Shown here piece by piece: positions 48,001 to 56,884 of a DNA stretch of 64,000 nucleotides (position 1 is the first letter of the stretch; the number at the start of each line of letters is the position of its first letter). Origin of the DNA: Liolophura sinensis (Eukaryota; Mollusca; Polyplacophora; Chitonida; Chitonidae); contig NC_088297.1 in the NCBI RefSeq assembly GCF_032854445.1, positions 27,087,915 to 27,151,914 on the forward strand, in the 5' to 3' direction. The notes beneath the pieces are model-generated. The model was not told where the DNA came from. It saw nothing but the letters and a program-made list of their open reading frames with translations, and ran no database searches. The position numbers were made by a program, and so were the translations under genes.

Positions 48001-49526
48001 CTGAATGCTGACTGTATGCTAACATGAATGACAAAAATGTATTTGTATAATTTGAACAGCGCATCTAAGTAGGTTTAAGGTCTACTGGGGAGATGAATGT
48101 GATCTGAGCCGAGACGGTATGCTGCTGTCTGACATAATTTGTGATACCGTCGTTGAATATTACACGGTTTGTAAATCAACTGATTTTACGTCTGTGGTGC
48201 TCCGTAAATGATAGACTTGTCCCACAACACTGTAAAATGGCTCTTCGGCTGCACGTAAATAAATGGTTGTAAACGATCTCAAAATTGTGTCATATGAAGT
48301 AGTTCTGTGTTATCAGGTGCCACTTCATGGAGTGAATCGGTAAAGTCTATGTCACAGCCTAGGCCTCGCAATCTGATAGCAACGTGTTTGATTAGCTAAA
48401 ATTCTCAAGATGGCTACCTTGATTCACACAAGCCATTTTTGCAGTATTGTCATTTTGTTCTACAATTTTTTTCAGTGAGATCTCATTAAAGTGATAAAGT
48501 ATGATACTTTTTAGAAAGCTTGAGAATCCTGTTTTCGGTTGAAATATGTTTTGGTCAGGTAGTGCGTTGTCATTTAACTGTTCATGAGTGCCATTACCTT
48601 GTTTAGGCTTACAGCGTCAAGCGCTTCACCTCCTTTCACCAACCATTGCTGGTTTTTCACATTTCATGAAGATAAAATTTTTGCCTATCCAGTGTCCCAA
48701 AAAACTACCAACCTATTGGTAACAAGAACCTGCTGTCCCCATGCATTAAGTGATCGCTAGTCTGGCTTTTTTTGTTCCAAGCCAACAAACAATGGAAGTA
48801 GTCTGTGGTGCATTTTCATTGGATAAGCTTGTCAATGAAAGTTCAGATGACCAATCAAAAGTTTGGGTTATTTATGTAAGGTGTAAAATATTGAAAATTT
48901 ACATCAGTGTTGTGACTGACATGAGCAAATTTTGGGGTAAATTTAGTTATTTCAATGGAGCTTAACATCAATTCTTTAACCATTTTACTCATTTGCAAGA
49001 TGTTTATTCAGGCAAATCATGAGGACATTATTCTGTGTAGACTGATAAATTTATACTTTTTGTGACGCCCAGAAATTGGCCAATCCAAAATTGCACTGAA
49101 AGTTGCTCTTTCATGTGCTAAAAGGTTGAGGAATTACAGTGTATGATATTTCACGTAAACCCCGTGGGAAAGCCACAACCATCCGCAGGTTGCTGACAGA
49201 CCTTCCCATATACCACCAAAGAAAAAGCCAGCATGAGCTGGACTTGAACTCGCAGCAACCAAAATTGTTTATGTCTCACCTTGGAATTAGGTGTGCTTGA
49301 CATAGTCAGGTCTGTTTGTATTTAGCCTTGAGGTTTTTGCCTAAAAAACGAATTTAAAGTGTGTAATATTACTGATGTTCTCTGGTTTTGCTTTTGTCTT
49401 TTCCAGATTCATGCTTTAGACAGTGCTGACTCAGAGAGATTACTATGCCACGGTGATGTCAGGTTTTTACCGCTGTCTGTGGAGAAGGGAGTGATGTCAC
49501 AGAACAGACGAAACTCAACCCAATAA
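30070..49526 (+). CDS. UQCC1: Ubiquinol-cytochrome c reductase complex assembly factor 1 (CBP3-type chaperone)
   Basis: Mitochondrial assembly factor that works with UQCC2 in early cytochrome b synthesis and complex III assembly. Eight coding exons join in phase: 30070-30237, 31756-31866, 34177-34249, 36895-36952, 40367-40475, 42045-42128, 44939-45052 and 49407-49526. The product is 278 aa. The N-terminus is Arg/Ser-rich (MASQLRLISRLHSLPIRLSR), fitting a mitochondrial presequence, with CHRCYSSGT at the first junction as a plausible processing region. The Ubiq_cyt_C_chap domain follows: YEEFFE, MPDTFNSWFLVMELHVWMYM, RLAAEGADGKYVRNSLVEMM, YAYDEGLLSHDRVLAGALWR and MVEYVRQQIHALD. Exon 1 begins after an acceptor at 30054, so at least one upstream, probably 5'UTR, exon exists. 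Five introns carry minisatellites. An extra in-frame candidate exon lies at 35887-35958. Family call is strong; exact exon 1 use is inferred. Confidence 0.94.
30363..30755 (+). mobile_element. MITE-like element copy 3 with extended conserved 3' part, in UQCC1 intron
   Basis: GCACTTCTTCAACCTTTTTG start; interior shared with the other copies. 30570-30755 matches 4080-4225 (ACAATACAGGCTTATGTC, CTACACCACTAGGTGTGTTA, GTTCTAGCCATGACATGTTC). Its MITE right end is eroded (GCTCTTTGGGAATTAGAG). Confidence 0.65.
30880..30948 (+). mobile_element. SINE family C fragment at the start of the 26-bp array
   Basis: GTGACTGGGTGGGACATCAT then GTCTGGTGTC corresponds to GTGACTGGTTGGGGTGTCAT then GTCTGGTGTC at 28256. 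Confidence 0.5.
30949..31725. repeat. Minisatellite, 26-bp unit (32-bp variants), about 28 copies
   Basis: Unit GGCATCAGTGTACATTGCCT then GGGAAT; variants carry an extra GGATGG. All three plus-strand frames stay open because three units make 26 codons. Lies immediately before the UQCC1 exon at 31756. Confidence 0.95.
32143..32775. repeat. Minisatellite, 24-bp unit (30-bp variants), about 25 copies
   Basis: Unit ACGATACAGGAGTCGCAATA then CTAC; the alternate form inserts GATACGTTCAC. In the UQCC1 intron between exons 31756 and 34177. ORFs with the IQESQYYT repeat come from the period. Confidence 0.95.
32840..34170. other. UQCC1 intron, no further feature seen
   Basis: Unique-looking sequence without exons, arrays or recognised elements; short overlapping ORFs at 33104-33441 and 33866-34084 show no family features. 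Confidence 0.5.
34480..35027. repeat. Minisatellite, 19-bp unit, about 29 copies
   Basis: Unit ACCATGTAAATTCTTGATC with three interchanging cores (TTGATC, AGGATC, TCTATC). Lies in the UQCC1 intron before the candidate cassette exon. Confidence 0.95.
35440..35530 (-). mobile_element. SINE family A tail, diverged
   Basis: TTGATTGGTACTTTACTCTG, GACAGCGACCAGCATTATAG and TAGGAGGAAGTCAGG. Confidence 0.5.
35887..35958 (+). CDS. UQCC1: Candidate phase-neutral cassette exon of UQCC1
   Basis: A 72-bp open segment sits between a good acceptor (CACCTTTCTAG) and a good donor (GTGAGC) in the intron between exons 34177-34249 and 36895-36952. The flanking exons join in phase 1, and this segment can be inserted without breaking the frame. 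It would add 24 residues containing QMTEKLMYRMLQEKLSRIM, an amphipathic helix-like stretch, between YEEFFE and FDMPDTF. The vertebrate family joins these two motifs almost directly, so inclusion would be a lineage-specific insertion or an alternative isoform. It may also be a chance open stretch. Confidence 0.4.
36300..36495 (+). mobile_element. SINE family A 3' half, with an inverted tail piece at its end
   Basis: GAATGGCCGTGGGTTTCCCC, ATATAAGTGAAATATTCTTG, GTACGGTGTAGAACACCATT, then TTTATTTATTTGATTGGTGT in the opposite direction at 36466-36495, making a short tail-to-tail palindrome. Confidence 0.75.
36715..36790 (-). mobile_element. SINE family A tail fragment
   Basis: TGATTGGTGTTTTAAGGTGT and ACTCAAGAATATTTCACTTA; ends 105 bp before the UQCC1 exon at 36895. 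Confidence 0.7.
36965..37195. repeat. Three tandem copies of a unit of about 74 bp
   Basis: GACTTGTCATTTCTTTCCTG recurs at about 36992, 37066 and 37139, followed each time by CAACACCTCTTTGCCCTCTG. Begins directly after the UQCC1 exon donor at 36953. Confidence 0.9.
37308..37545 (+). mobile_element. SINE family A
   Basis: CTCACCAGTGCGGTCGCTGT, CTGGCTTCCTCTCCGTCGGT, GATGGTCGTGGGTTTCCCCC, tail GTACGGCGTAAAACACCAAT then (AAAT)n. The head is missing. Confidence 0.85.
37845..39815. repeat. Minisatellite, 48-bp unit, about 41 copies, open in several frames on both strands
   Basis: Unit begins GTAGTCACTGCTGCTGTGAC, continues ACAACCTACATACTGCATAG and ends CCATTAGG. The 16-codon period with no stops leaves 653-aa (plus) and 665-aa (minus) readings. 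Two forms alternate (CTGCTGCTGTGACAC and CTGAAGCTGTGAGAC). Wholly inside the UQCC1 intron between exons 36895 and 40367, so read as non-coding. Confidence 0.95.
39955..40178 (+). mobile_element. MITE-like element copy 4, in UQCC1 intron
   Basis: TTAATTCTTCAAACTTTTCA to AAATGTGGAAAGGTTGAGGA, with inverted termini; interior matches copy 1 (TGATGCCCTGAAATTGGCCA, CCAACCAATGTAG). Confidence 0.7.
41305..41770. repeat. Minisatellite, unit about 36-42 bp, about 11 copies
   Basis: GATAAGAACCCATTATTTTT then TGTCTATGAGCTGTCTGAT, alternating with a GAGCTAATGTCTTAT form. In the UQCC1 intron between exons 40367 and 42045. Confidence 0.9.
42185..43060. repeat. Minisatellite, unit about 95-108 bp, about 9 copies, each with an A-box-like word
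   Basis: Unit contains CATGGCAGAGTGGATCACCC, AGATAGAAGGCTGGCAGTGG and GTGTGCCTCAGGTGTGCCAC. Begins 60 bp after the UQCC1 exon ending at 42128. Confidence 0.9.
43049..43110 (+). mobile_element. tRNA-like head (probable SINE remnant) at the right end of the array
   Basis: ATGGCAGAGTGGATAAGAAG (A-box-like) and ATGGGTTCATTCCC (B-box-like) about 35 bp apart. It is not a convincing functional tRNA gene. Confidence 0.4.
43325..43402 (+). mobile_element. SINE family A tail
   Basis: GGTATAAGTGAAATATTGTT and GCATAAAACACTAATCAAAA then (AAAT)n. Confidence 0.65.
44580..44650 (+). mobile_element. SINE family A tail, diverged
   Basis: GAGTGAAAAATTCTTGAGTA then TGGCTTTAAGCTTCAAATTA. Confidence 0.5.
45135..45300 (-). 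mobile_element. SINE family A, 3' half
   Basis: TTTGATTGGTGTTTTATGCC, GGGAGGAAACCGGGTAGAGC, CATCTGCAGGTTGCTGCCAG. Starts 80 bp after the UQCC1 exon ending at 45052. Confidence 0.8.
45475..45598 (+). mobile_element. SINE family A tail
   Basis: TCTCCCACCACAATGCTGGT, GTCATATAAGTGAAATATTC, GCGTAAAACACCCATCAAAT. Confidence 0.75.
45935..46215 (-). mobile_element. SINE family A, full length
   Basis: Complete from (ATTT)n and GATTGGTGTTTTATGCCGTA through GGAGGAAACCGGGCAGAGGC to the tRNA-like head (GTACTTGAACTCACAGCGAC; AACCAACTGAGCCACAGAGG). Reverse-complemented, the A box reads TGGCTCAGTTGG. Confidence 0.9.
46216..48965. other. Large UQCC1 intron segment, no feature seen
   Basis: About 2.7 kb of unique-looking AT-rich DNA without arrays, recognised elements or splice-consistent exons. 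Confidence 0.5.
48972..49135 (+). mobile_element. MITE-like element copy 5, internally deleted
   Basis: ATTCTTTAACCATTTTACTC start and GTGCTAAAAGGTTGAGGAAT end. The interior TGTTTATTCAGGCAAATCAT matches; the stretch before TTGCACTGAAAGTTGCTC is shortened. Confidence 0.65.
49140..49265 (-). mobile_element. SINE family A middle fragment
   Basis: CCACAACCATCCGCAGGTTG, AAAGCCAGCATGAGCTGGAC and TTGAACTCGCAGC. Confidence 0.65.
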
Positions 49527-49584
49527 TGACAGCGTATGGGCTAGTCATAGCCAGATGTTTGCTTTGTTTAATATATTAGAATCT

Positions 49585-49980
49585 TGTATGGATCACATCT
49601 TGTATGGATCACATCTAGTATGGATCACATCTTGTATGGATCACATATTGTTTGGATCACATCTTGTATGGATCACATCTAGTATGGATCACATCTTGTA
49701 TGGATCACATCTTGTATGGATCACATCTTGTATGGATCACATCTAGTATGGATCACATCTTGTATGGATCACATCTTGTATGGATCACATCTAGTATGGA
49801 TCACATCTTGTATGGATCACATCTTGTACGGATCACATCTAGTATGGATCACATCTTGTATGGATCACATCTGGTATGGATCACATCTTGTATGGATCAC
49901 ATCTTGTATGGATCACATCTTGTATGGATCACATCTAGTATGGATCACATCTTGTATGGATCACATCTTGTATGGATCAG
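49585..49980. repeat. Minisatellite, 16-bp unit, about 25 copies
   Basis: Unit TATGGATCACATCTTG with CTAG variants; 59 bp after the UQCC1 stop, so probably within the 3'UTR. Three units make 16 codons, leaving frames open. Confidence 0.95.
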
Positions 49981-49996
49981 AATTCATGCATTCAGA

Positions 49997-52640
49997 TTTT
50001 TTTTTTACCGTAAATATTCACCTTGCGTTTTAACCCCCTAACCCCCTGTTTTTTTTTTTTACAGAGAAAACTATCAGTTATAAAGTTTACGGCCTCAGCA
50101 CGCCCACTTTCTTCAAAACTTTTTGTGAAGTTCTTCATAACATTTTGTATATAGTATGAATTCTACTGTATGCAGTGCCCTAGAGTTTGGCCTAAATAAT
50201 TCCAGGTGTATCTATGGCTTTTGTCTCAGTCTGTAACCAGGGGCTAAGTTTAGAGGTCTCAGATGCATAAAGATGAAAAAATATAGGAGAGTTAAGCAGA
50301 AGAGGTATTACACTTGTTCTGTGTTAAGTGAAAGAAAGCTAAAATATGAAATAAGGTTCATCATATAGACAACTGAAAACTGTGCGTTAAAAGCATTGCG
50401 ATATTGGAATACTACAGTGGGATTTATGAGCCATACTGAAGGTATCTAGGAACTCTGACGTCACATCATCTTTTTTTCCTGATGTTCACCGGAAGGAGGG
50501 AACATTATTTCAGTAATCGTTTACTTATGGGTAAAAAGAGTTTTTCCAAGTTTGATGATTAGAGTTGGAAAGACTTCCTGCGACGTCAGAGTTCCTTAAC
50601 TGTGATAATATGGTGTATAAGATCACCTTAGAATTTCAGTGTTTGAACGCCTTCAACTCCTTTCACAAAATTCTAAAACAATAAGTGAAAATATGTATGC
50701 ATAGTTTTAAGTGGTCTATTTACTGATGCCTAACTTCGATATTTAGAGTATTTTCCTTTAAAAGTATCAATATGCAAGTGAAAAGAACTCTACACCTTCC
50801 AGAGTCAGATTGAATGTGGCGATAAACAGTTAAAACTCAGGACTGGCTTTTAGGAGTAAAGACAAAGAATCCAGCTGTGTTCTTGAACGTGCATACACGT
50901 ATTTTTTAATGATGCTGTTACCACGTAAATTAAATGTCAACAGCAGATGTAATATATGTAACTTGTGTAAGTCAGTTTTTTTTTGTGTGCTGTGAAGGCA
51001 GCATTTTTTTGAGAGAGGGGGAAAGAAAGCGACAGAAATTGTATGATATGTCAATCAGATTTAAGGTTAATGTAAAAGTAGTTGGTGAGAAATGGAACTA
51101 AATGTTTTGCCGACATTTTTGTAGTCCTAAAGCTAAGGGAATAGATTGTTAAAGATGGTCGCATTTCAAGAAATTTGTATTTTGAGATTAGTTCATGTTT
51201 TTCCCAGTAGAGATAACACATGTAGTTTTTTGACAGGCTGTCAAAATATAAAATTGAAGAATAGTGATTTTCTCTGGTTCACGCTCATATTAAACGACCC
51301 TTCGGTTTAACACCCTGTCTTTTAACATGAACAATTCACGTAATAAGTGGCTGAGGGCCAGACTACATGGAACCTCGCTCGGTCGATTGTTCGTGGGATG
51401 TCTCAGTTTGTGAGGATTTGGCCTAGTTTTGTGGAGGAATAGATAACTTTAGTTCTTTTAACTAAAACACTCTTTCAACGAAAAGAAAAAGCAATCTGGC
51501 GACCTTTTAGTTTACAGGATTCCCTTTCATTACTCTTGGGTGTTCTTGGTAATAGACTAAACAATTAGCGTCACCCGACGTCAGGGTGGGTGAACCAGCG
51601 TTGAGCTCTAGTGCGATTGAAGTGATCTGCAGATTACGTCACTCCGGGAGAAAAGTGACGTCACTCGAGGAATTGTTAGGAAATTTTGTTTCTGTAAGCA
51701 CTTGGTGTAGTAGAGTTAATTGAAGATCTGGGAAACTTCATGCATCGTATATGAATGAACGCATGTTGTGCTGGACAGGATATCTTTCTATTTCCATTCG
51801 TCAATAGAGCAATCTTAAATAGGAAAGTGGCATGTTTTCGCTATGTTGCGAAACTTGGGTGATGAAGTTCTTGCACTTTATTGGTTCATTAAATAGGGGG
51901 GGGGGGGGGGGGGGGGTGCTGACATACTGAATTAGCCAATGGCAAAAATGAAGACGTGGAGGATTTTAAATTCTTAAACGCAGCTGTCGTAGTGTAAATT
52001 GGCATTTTTGTTGAAATGCTTTGACACTGACTGACTGTATTGGGATAGCGCGATTTTGTCTATACATTTTGTAATGTCTCCACAATTTTCCAGTAATTTA
52101 GCACTTATTACATGTACGTGTCCATGTTCAGCACTGATGCGATGTCTCCAAATCTGCGAGCCCAAAGACTTAGCCGGCTTTTGGTTGACGTGGCAAAATA
52201 CTCAGTATCGTGTGGAAATCTTGACTGGATTCCCTCAAACGCAGCATGGCTCTGGAGGTGCCAGCTTTTCAACAGTGAAGCAGATTTTTCTTTATATCAT
52301 TTCCAAGTGTGTGTGTTTGCCCATGTTTCCCGTTATACGGACCTGTATGACGCTAAACTAAATAGCCTGTCCAACAAAATGACACCGCCGGAAGAAAAGC
52401 AAATATTCAAAAAGTCAGACTGTCCTTCCAGGACCACGGTGTGATAATTACAACATATGTCCCGAAGAGTCTTTCTAGTTTTTTACTAAAAAATGAAAAC
52501 AAATGCCAGAATTAAATATTCATTGTGTGAATATATTTCTTTGTACAGCTGTCTGTAAATACAATTGTTTGGATTGTTTGCAATTTATGAGTTGTTGATT
52601 CAAGTTTTGTTCGAATGGCTCAGTTGTCTATCACATCAAA
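49997..52640. other. Region downstream of UQCC1, little recognisable
   Basis: Contains a long G-run at 51895-51916 and the orphan ORF at 52112. No exon chain, array or known element was seen elsewhere. Confidence 0.5.
52112..52444 (+). CDS. Unrecognised ORF, 110 aa
   Basis: An isolated open frame with mixed, non-repetitive composition (includes RAQRLSRLLVDVAKYSVSCG and LDWIPSNAAWLWRCQLFN). I recognise no family. A possible acceptor (ACAATTTTCCAG) lies just upstream at 52093 but a stop follows it in this frame, so the ORF would have to be single-exon or use the ATG. It lies 2.6 kb downstream of UQCC1 and just before the 50-bp array. It may be a chance ORF. Confidence 0.2.
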   Translation: MYVSMFSTDAMSPNLRAQRLSRLLVDVAKYSVSCGNLDWIPSNAAWLWRCQLFNSEADFSLYHFQVCVFAHVSRYTDLYDAKLNSLSNKMTPPEEKQIFKKSDCPSRTTV

Positions 52641-52659
52641 GTAAAGAGAATTTACCTAT

Positions 52660-53980
52660 TTCATCGTTGTTTGACGAGATATTCAAGAATTTTTCCCTTA
52701 AAGCATAGCGTTCAAGTCTATGGTTGGCGAAAACCAGAGGTCCATGAATAATCCATGGCGCCCAGATTGGTGGTTGGCGAAAACCAGAAGTCCGGGAGAA
52801 ACCCATAGCGACCAGATTTGTGGATGACAGGAAACAGAGGTCCAGGAGTAAACCATGACGCCCAGATTTATGGTTGGCAGAAACCAGAGGTACAGGAGTA
52901 AACTATGGCGGCCAGATTTGTGGTTGGCGGAAACCAGAGGTACAGGAGTAAGCCATGGCAGCCAGATTTATGGTTGGCGAGGACCAGAGACCCATAAGTA
53001 AACCATGGCTCGCAGATTTGTGGTTGGCTAAAACCAGAGGTCCAGGAGTAAACCGTGGCGGCCAGATTTATGGTTGGCGGAAACCAGAAGTCCGGGAGAA
53101 ACCCATAGCGGCCAGATTTGTGGTTGGCAGGAAACAGAGGTGAAGGAGTTATCCATGACACCCAGATTTATGGTTGGCAGAAACCAGAGGTCCAGGAGTA
53201 AACTATGGCGGCGAGATTTGTGGTAGGCGGAAACCAGGGGTACAGGAGTAAGCCATGGCGGCCAGATTTACGGTTTGCGAACCCCAGAAGTCCGGGAGTA
53301 AACCATGGCGACCTGATTTATTGTTGGTGGAAACTAGAGGTCAAGGAGTAAACAATGTTGATCAGATTTGTTGTTGGCGGAAACCGGAGGTACAGGAGTA
53401 AACCATGGCGGCCAGATTTATTCTTGGCGGAAACCTGAGGTCCAGGAGCAAACAGTGGCATCCAGATTAATGGTTGGCAGAAACCAGAGGTACAGGAGTA
53501 AACATTGGCGGCCAGATTTATGGTTGGCAGAAAACCAGAGGTACAGGAGTAAACCATGGCGCCCAGATTTATGATTGGCATAAACCAGAAAGCCAGGAGT
53601 AAACCATCGCAGCCAGATTTATGGTTGGCGGAAACCAGAGGTCCAGGAGTAAACCGTGGCAGCCAGATTTATGGTTGGTGGAAACCAGATATCGAGGAGT
53701 AAACCATAGCGGCCAGATTTATGGTTGGCCGAAACCAGAGGTCCAGGAGTAAACCATGGCGGCCAGATTTATGGTGGGCGGAAACCAGAAATCCAGGAGT
53801 AAACCATGGCGGCCAGATTTATGGATGACGGAAACCAGAGGTCCAGGAGTAAACCATGGCGACTAGATTTATGGTTGGCAGAAACCAGAGGTCCAGGAGT
53901 AAACCGTGGACCTTTGGCGAGTTACTGACAAACGCGCTCACGTGTGACATATTGAGGCAACACCGCACAAGAGATCATTG
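52660..53980 (-). repeat. 50-bp minisatellite, about 24 copies, expanded inside one family D SINE
   Basis: Unit CCATGGCGGCCAGATTTATG, GTTGGCGGAAACCAGAGGTC, CAGGAGTAAA. Left flank (ATTCAAGAATTTTTCCCTTA) is the left part of a family D SINE. Right flank (CCTTTGGCGAGTTACTGACA then AACGCGCTCACGTGTGACAT) is its right part. Confidence 0.9.
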
Positions 53981-53984
53981 TCGG

Positions 53985-54745
53985 TCGATTGTTGCAACCA
54001 TGGTCAAGGAAACAATGACAGGAGCGGAATGCAGGAAATCCGGTGTCTGAGGATGGGATTGAACAGAAAGTCTGTTTTCTGAGTCATGCTGGAATGTATT
54101 CTGCTCTGTTGAATATGACAGAATATTATGTTATAATAAGAGAATACAATCTAGCATCGCTCAGACAACATACTCTCTGTTAAAATTAATTTCTGGAGTG
54201 TAAGCACCCCTCGTGGTAATACTGTAGTATGTGCAGTAGTATTTAATACATGTGCAGTAGTGTTCAAATTTAAACAAAAAATTATAAACATAAAATGAAG
54301 AGATCCTCTTCATCATTCAGACAAATCACTGTAGTTTCACTGTAAAACGAAATACTTTCAAAATAGTGAAAAAAAAGATTTCCGTAACAGATTTAAATGC
54401 GTTCGCATAGGGTGAGCTGTATGTACGATATTGTGAGTGCTGGGCGTCAACGACTTCAGATCTTCAGACATTCCTATACCAGCCGTCATGCAGAATGCAC
54501 GTACCGGATCAAGATCAATTTCCACAACAACGTTGAACACAAACCGCCAAAGAACAAACAAGTATATAATGTAAATTAGGATCGGTTATAGCAAAGATAA
54601 ACAGTCAGCAGCGTCAGTGATCATGGAAAGACGTTCTAGGCGAATGAATAAAAATCATGCACCATGCCTAAATGGTGTACCAAGCTAGTTTATAACATAT
54701 GCTTTGATTGGAACAGTTCATATAAAATATAAAAACTTGCTTGTA
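53985..54745. other. Intergenic, no feature seen
   Basis: No array, element or credible exon recognised between the 50-bp array and the next SINE. Confidence 0.4.
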
Positions 54746-54749
54746 CTTG

Positions 54750-55010
54750 CAAGGAGGTGGTTAGCGTGCCTGCACGGCGCATCGGCCCAAGGGCATCTCA
54801 CCAATGCGGTCGCTGTGAGTTTAAGTCCAGCCCATGCTGGCGACCTCTCCGGTCATACGCGGGATGGTCTTTTAGCAACGTGAGGATGGCCCCGATGTCT
54901 CGGCCCACTTTCCTCCCATAAACACTGCTGGCCATCGTCGTATAAGTGAAATATTCTGGAGTACGGCGTTAAGCACAAATCAAGAAATAAATGAATAAAT
55001 ACTTGCACAT
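54750..55010 (+). mobile_element. SINE family A, near full length
   Basis: GTGGTTAGCGTGCCTGCACG head, TCGCTGTGAGTTTAAGTCCA, CCATCGTCGTATAAGTGAAA and a (AATA)n end. Confidence 0.85.
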
Positions 55011-55364
55011 GTATAATTTTGTTTATTCACCACTAAGTTCTCCTTGCTTGTGCGGCCCAAGTGAGGTTCGATGACCCTCGTGCAACTGCGTATAGACTAA
55101 CGGGTCGTTGATGACCATTTATCTTCCACCAATACCATGTGTATGTCATGTGGAACAGACAGAATGGTTTATTCGAGATATATGTCACATATGGCAGGAA
55201 TGAAGATCTAGAAATTCGTTCTTTCCCCAAACGGAATATTAATTATTTTAAAAATGTAGGATTATCTGCATGAATCAAACAATCAATGCGATTTAACATC
55301 ACATTTGCTGTATTTCAACCATATCTTGCTCTCCAAAAGCAAATAGTAGGCTACCATTTTGTAC

Positions 55365-55600
55365 ACGTTTGTTTGTTTAATTGGTGTTGTACACCGTACA
55401 CAAGAATATTTCACTTAAATGACGGCGGCCAGCACCCAATGTGGTGAGAGGCAGTCGGGCAAATCTCGGGGGGAAACCGACGACCAGCCGTAGGTTGATG
55501 GCAGATCTTTGCACATGCGGCCGGAGAGGAAGCCACCATGAGCTGGACTTGAACTCACAGCGACCACATTGTTTATAGGCTCCCGGGTCAGGAAGATAAC
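55365..55600 (-). mobile_element. SINE family A
   Basis: AATTGGTGTTGTACACCGTA, AAGAATATTTCACTTAAATG, GAGAGGAAGCCACCATGAGC, TGGACTTGAACTCACAGCGA. Confidence 0.85.
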
Positions 55601-55659
55601 ACTTTTAGTTTTCAGAGAGTACATGTATATCACGGTGCGTCAAATCAGGCTTTTAATAT

Positions 55660-55750
55660 TTGCTTGATTGTTTGATTGATCGATGTTTTTTATACCGTAC
55701 TGAAGAATATTTCACTTATACGATGGCGGCCAGGATAATGGTGGGAGTAA
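55660..55750 (-). mobile_element. SINE family A tail fragment
   Basis: ATACCGTACTGAAGAATATT, CACTTATACGATGGCGGCCA, GGATAATGGTGGGAG. Confidence 0.75.
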
Positions 55751-56439
55751 ATAAGGACTTTAATAGACATATAGGCCTATAGGTTGTATAGACTTCATCT
55801 CATTATATACCTTAAGTGGCCAGGCCCGAATCTGGTCATTTGTACAACTGGTACTTTTGATGGTCATCTTATTATATGAAGTGACTAACCCATTCTCAGC
55901 GTGTTTGAAATTTGTACATATAGTAATCCGTTCTGTAGTGTGTGTGCAGGTTGGGAGGGGGCCATTTTTGGCATACATTAAGGTATGATAAGAAATACTA
56001 TATGATATTTAACTTAGAAAAGACAAGTCTCGCACCCTGTAAATATAAAATATATCAGTAAAGACTCGGACAGTTTTTCGCAGCACAGGGAAATCAATAA
56101 AAAAAACAATATTACAATTGATCGATAATGTACCATTATCATATGAAGAAAATCGGGTAATAGGCCTATAGCGCATGCTCGGTCAGTCACCTGCCTATAT
56201 TGTTACCAGCAAATGTAACAATACACGTACAATTCAATAGAAATAACGAAACAGCTTGGTAAGGATGAATAAATATTGGCCTACATACATGTTGAGGAAG
56301 AAGAAGGTTTATCCATTACTCATAAGTGCTTGCTATGTATACCTAATCACAGTACATGTGTACGTGAGGCCAAGTTCAACAGCCTGTCCCTTGTCAGCTG
56401 AATATGGGTAATGTTAATTAAATTGGTGCGGTCAAGCCG

Positions 56440-56720
56440 GGTGTCGGAATCTGGTCGAAAAATCTGAATCCTCCGTAACTCCGTCGGCCGCGATCATCTC
56501 GAGACTTTCTTTATACCTGCGTGTAGCTGAAGTCCTGCTGTTTCCGACCATATCCGTTTCGTAGCTGTGGTTTCAGAGGCGGTCGAGCGGCGACCGACTG
56601 GGAGGGTGCGGTCGGGCCACGCCCAGCCGTTCTCTGCCCCAAGCCGCCGTTACCCGCCCCGGGGGCGGAGAGTCAAACCCAAAAGTTTTCTTCCCCACAT
56701 AATAGTAAATTTATCAATAA
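56440..56720. promoter_or_regulatory. GC- and CpG-rich patch, possible promoter-like island
   Basis: Contrasts with the AT-rich surroundings. Contains GGTCGAGCGGCGACCGACTG and a near-palindromic GC-box cluster (CCCGCCCCGGGGGCGGAG). No gene was found on either side, so a promoter role is only a guess. Confidence 0.25.
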
Positions 56721-56884
56721 TTAAAGGCCAGCGCGGCCCTATGATCCGCACCCACCTATATTTATGGGTTCTCTATGCTTTTCTTCCCTTTCTACCGCTC
56801 TGAAAGTATAAATACTGGCCGTATTCCCCGTGGGTGTGGTCAGAAAAATCCTGACTAATCTGAATATGGATTTACAGTCCGTTG

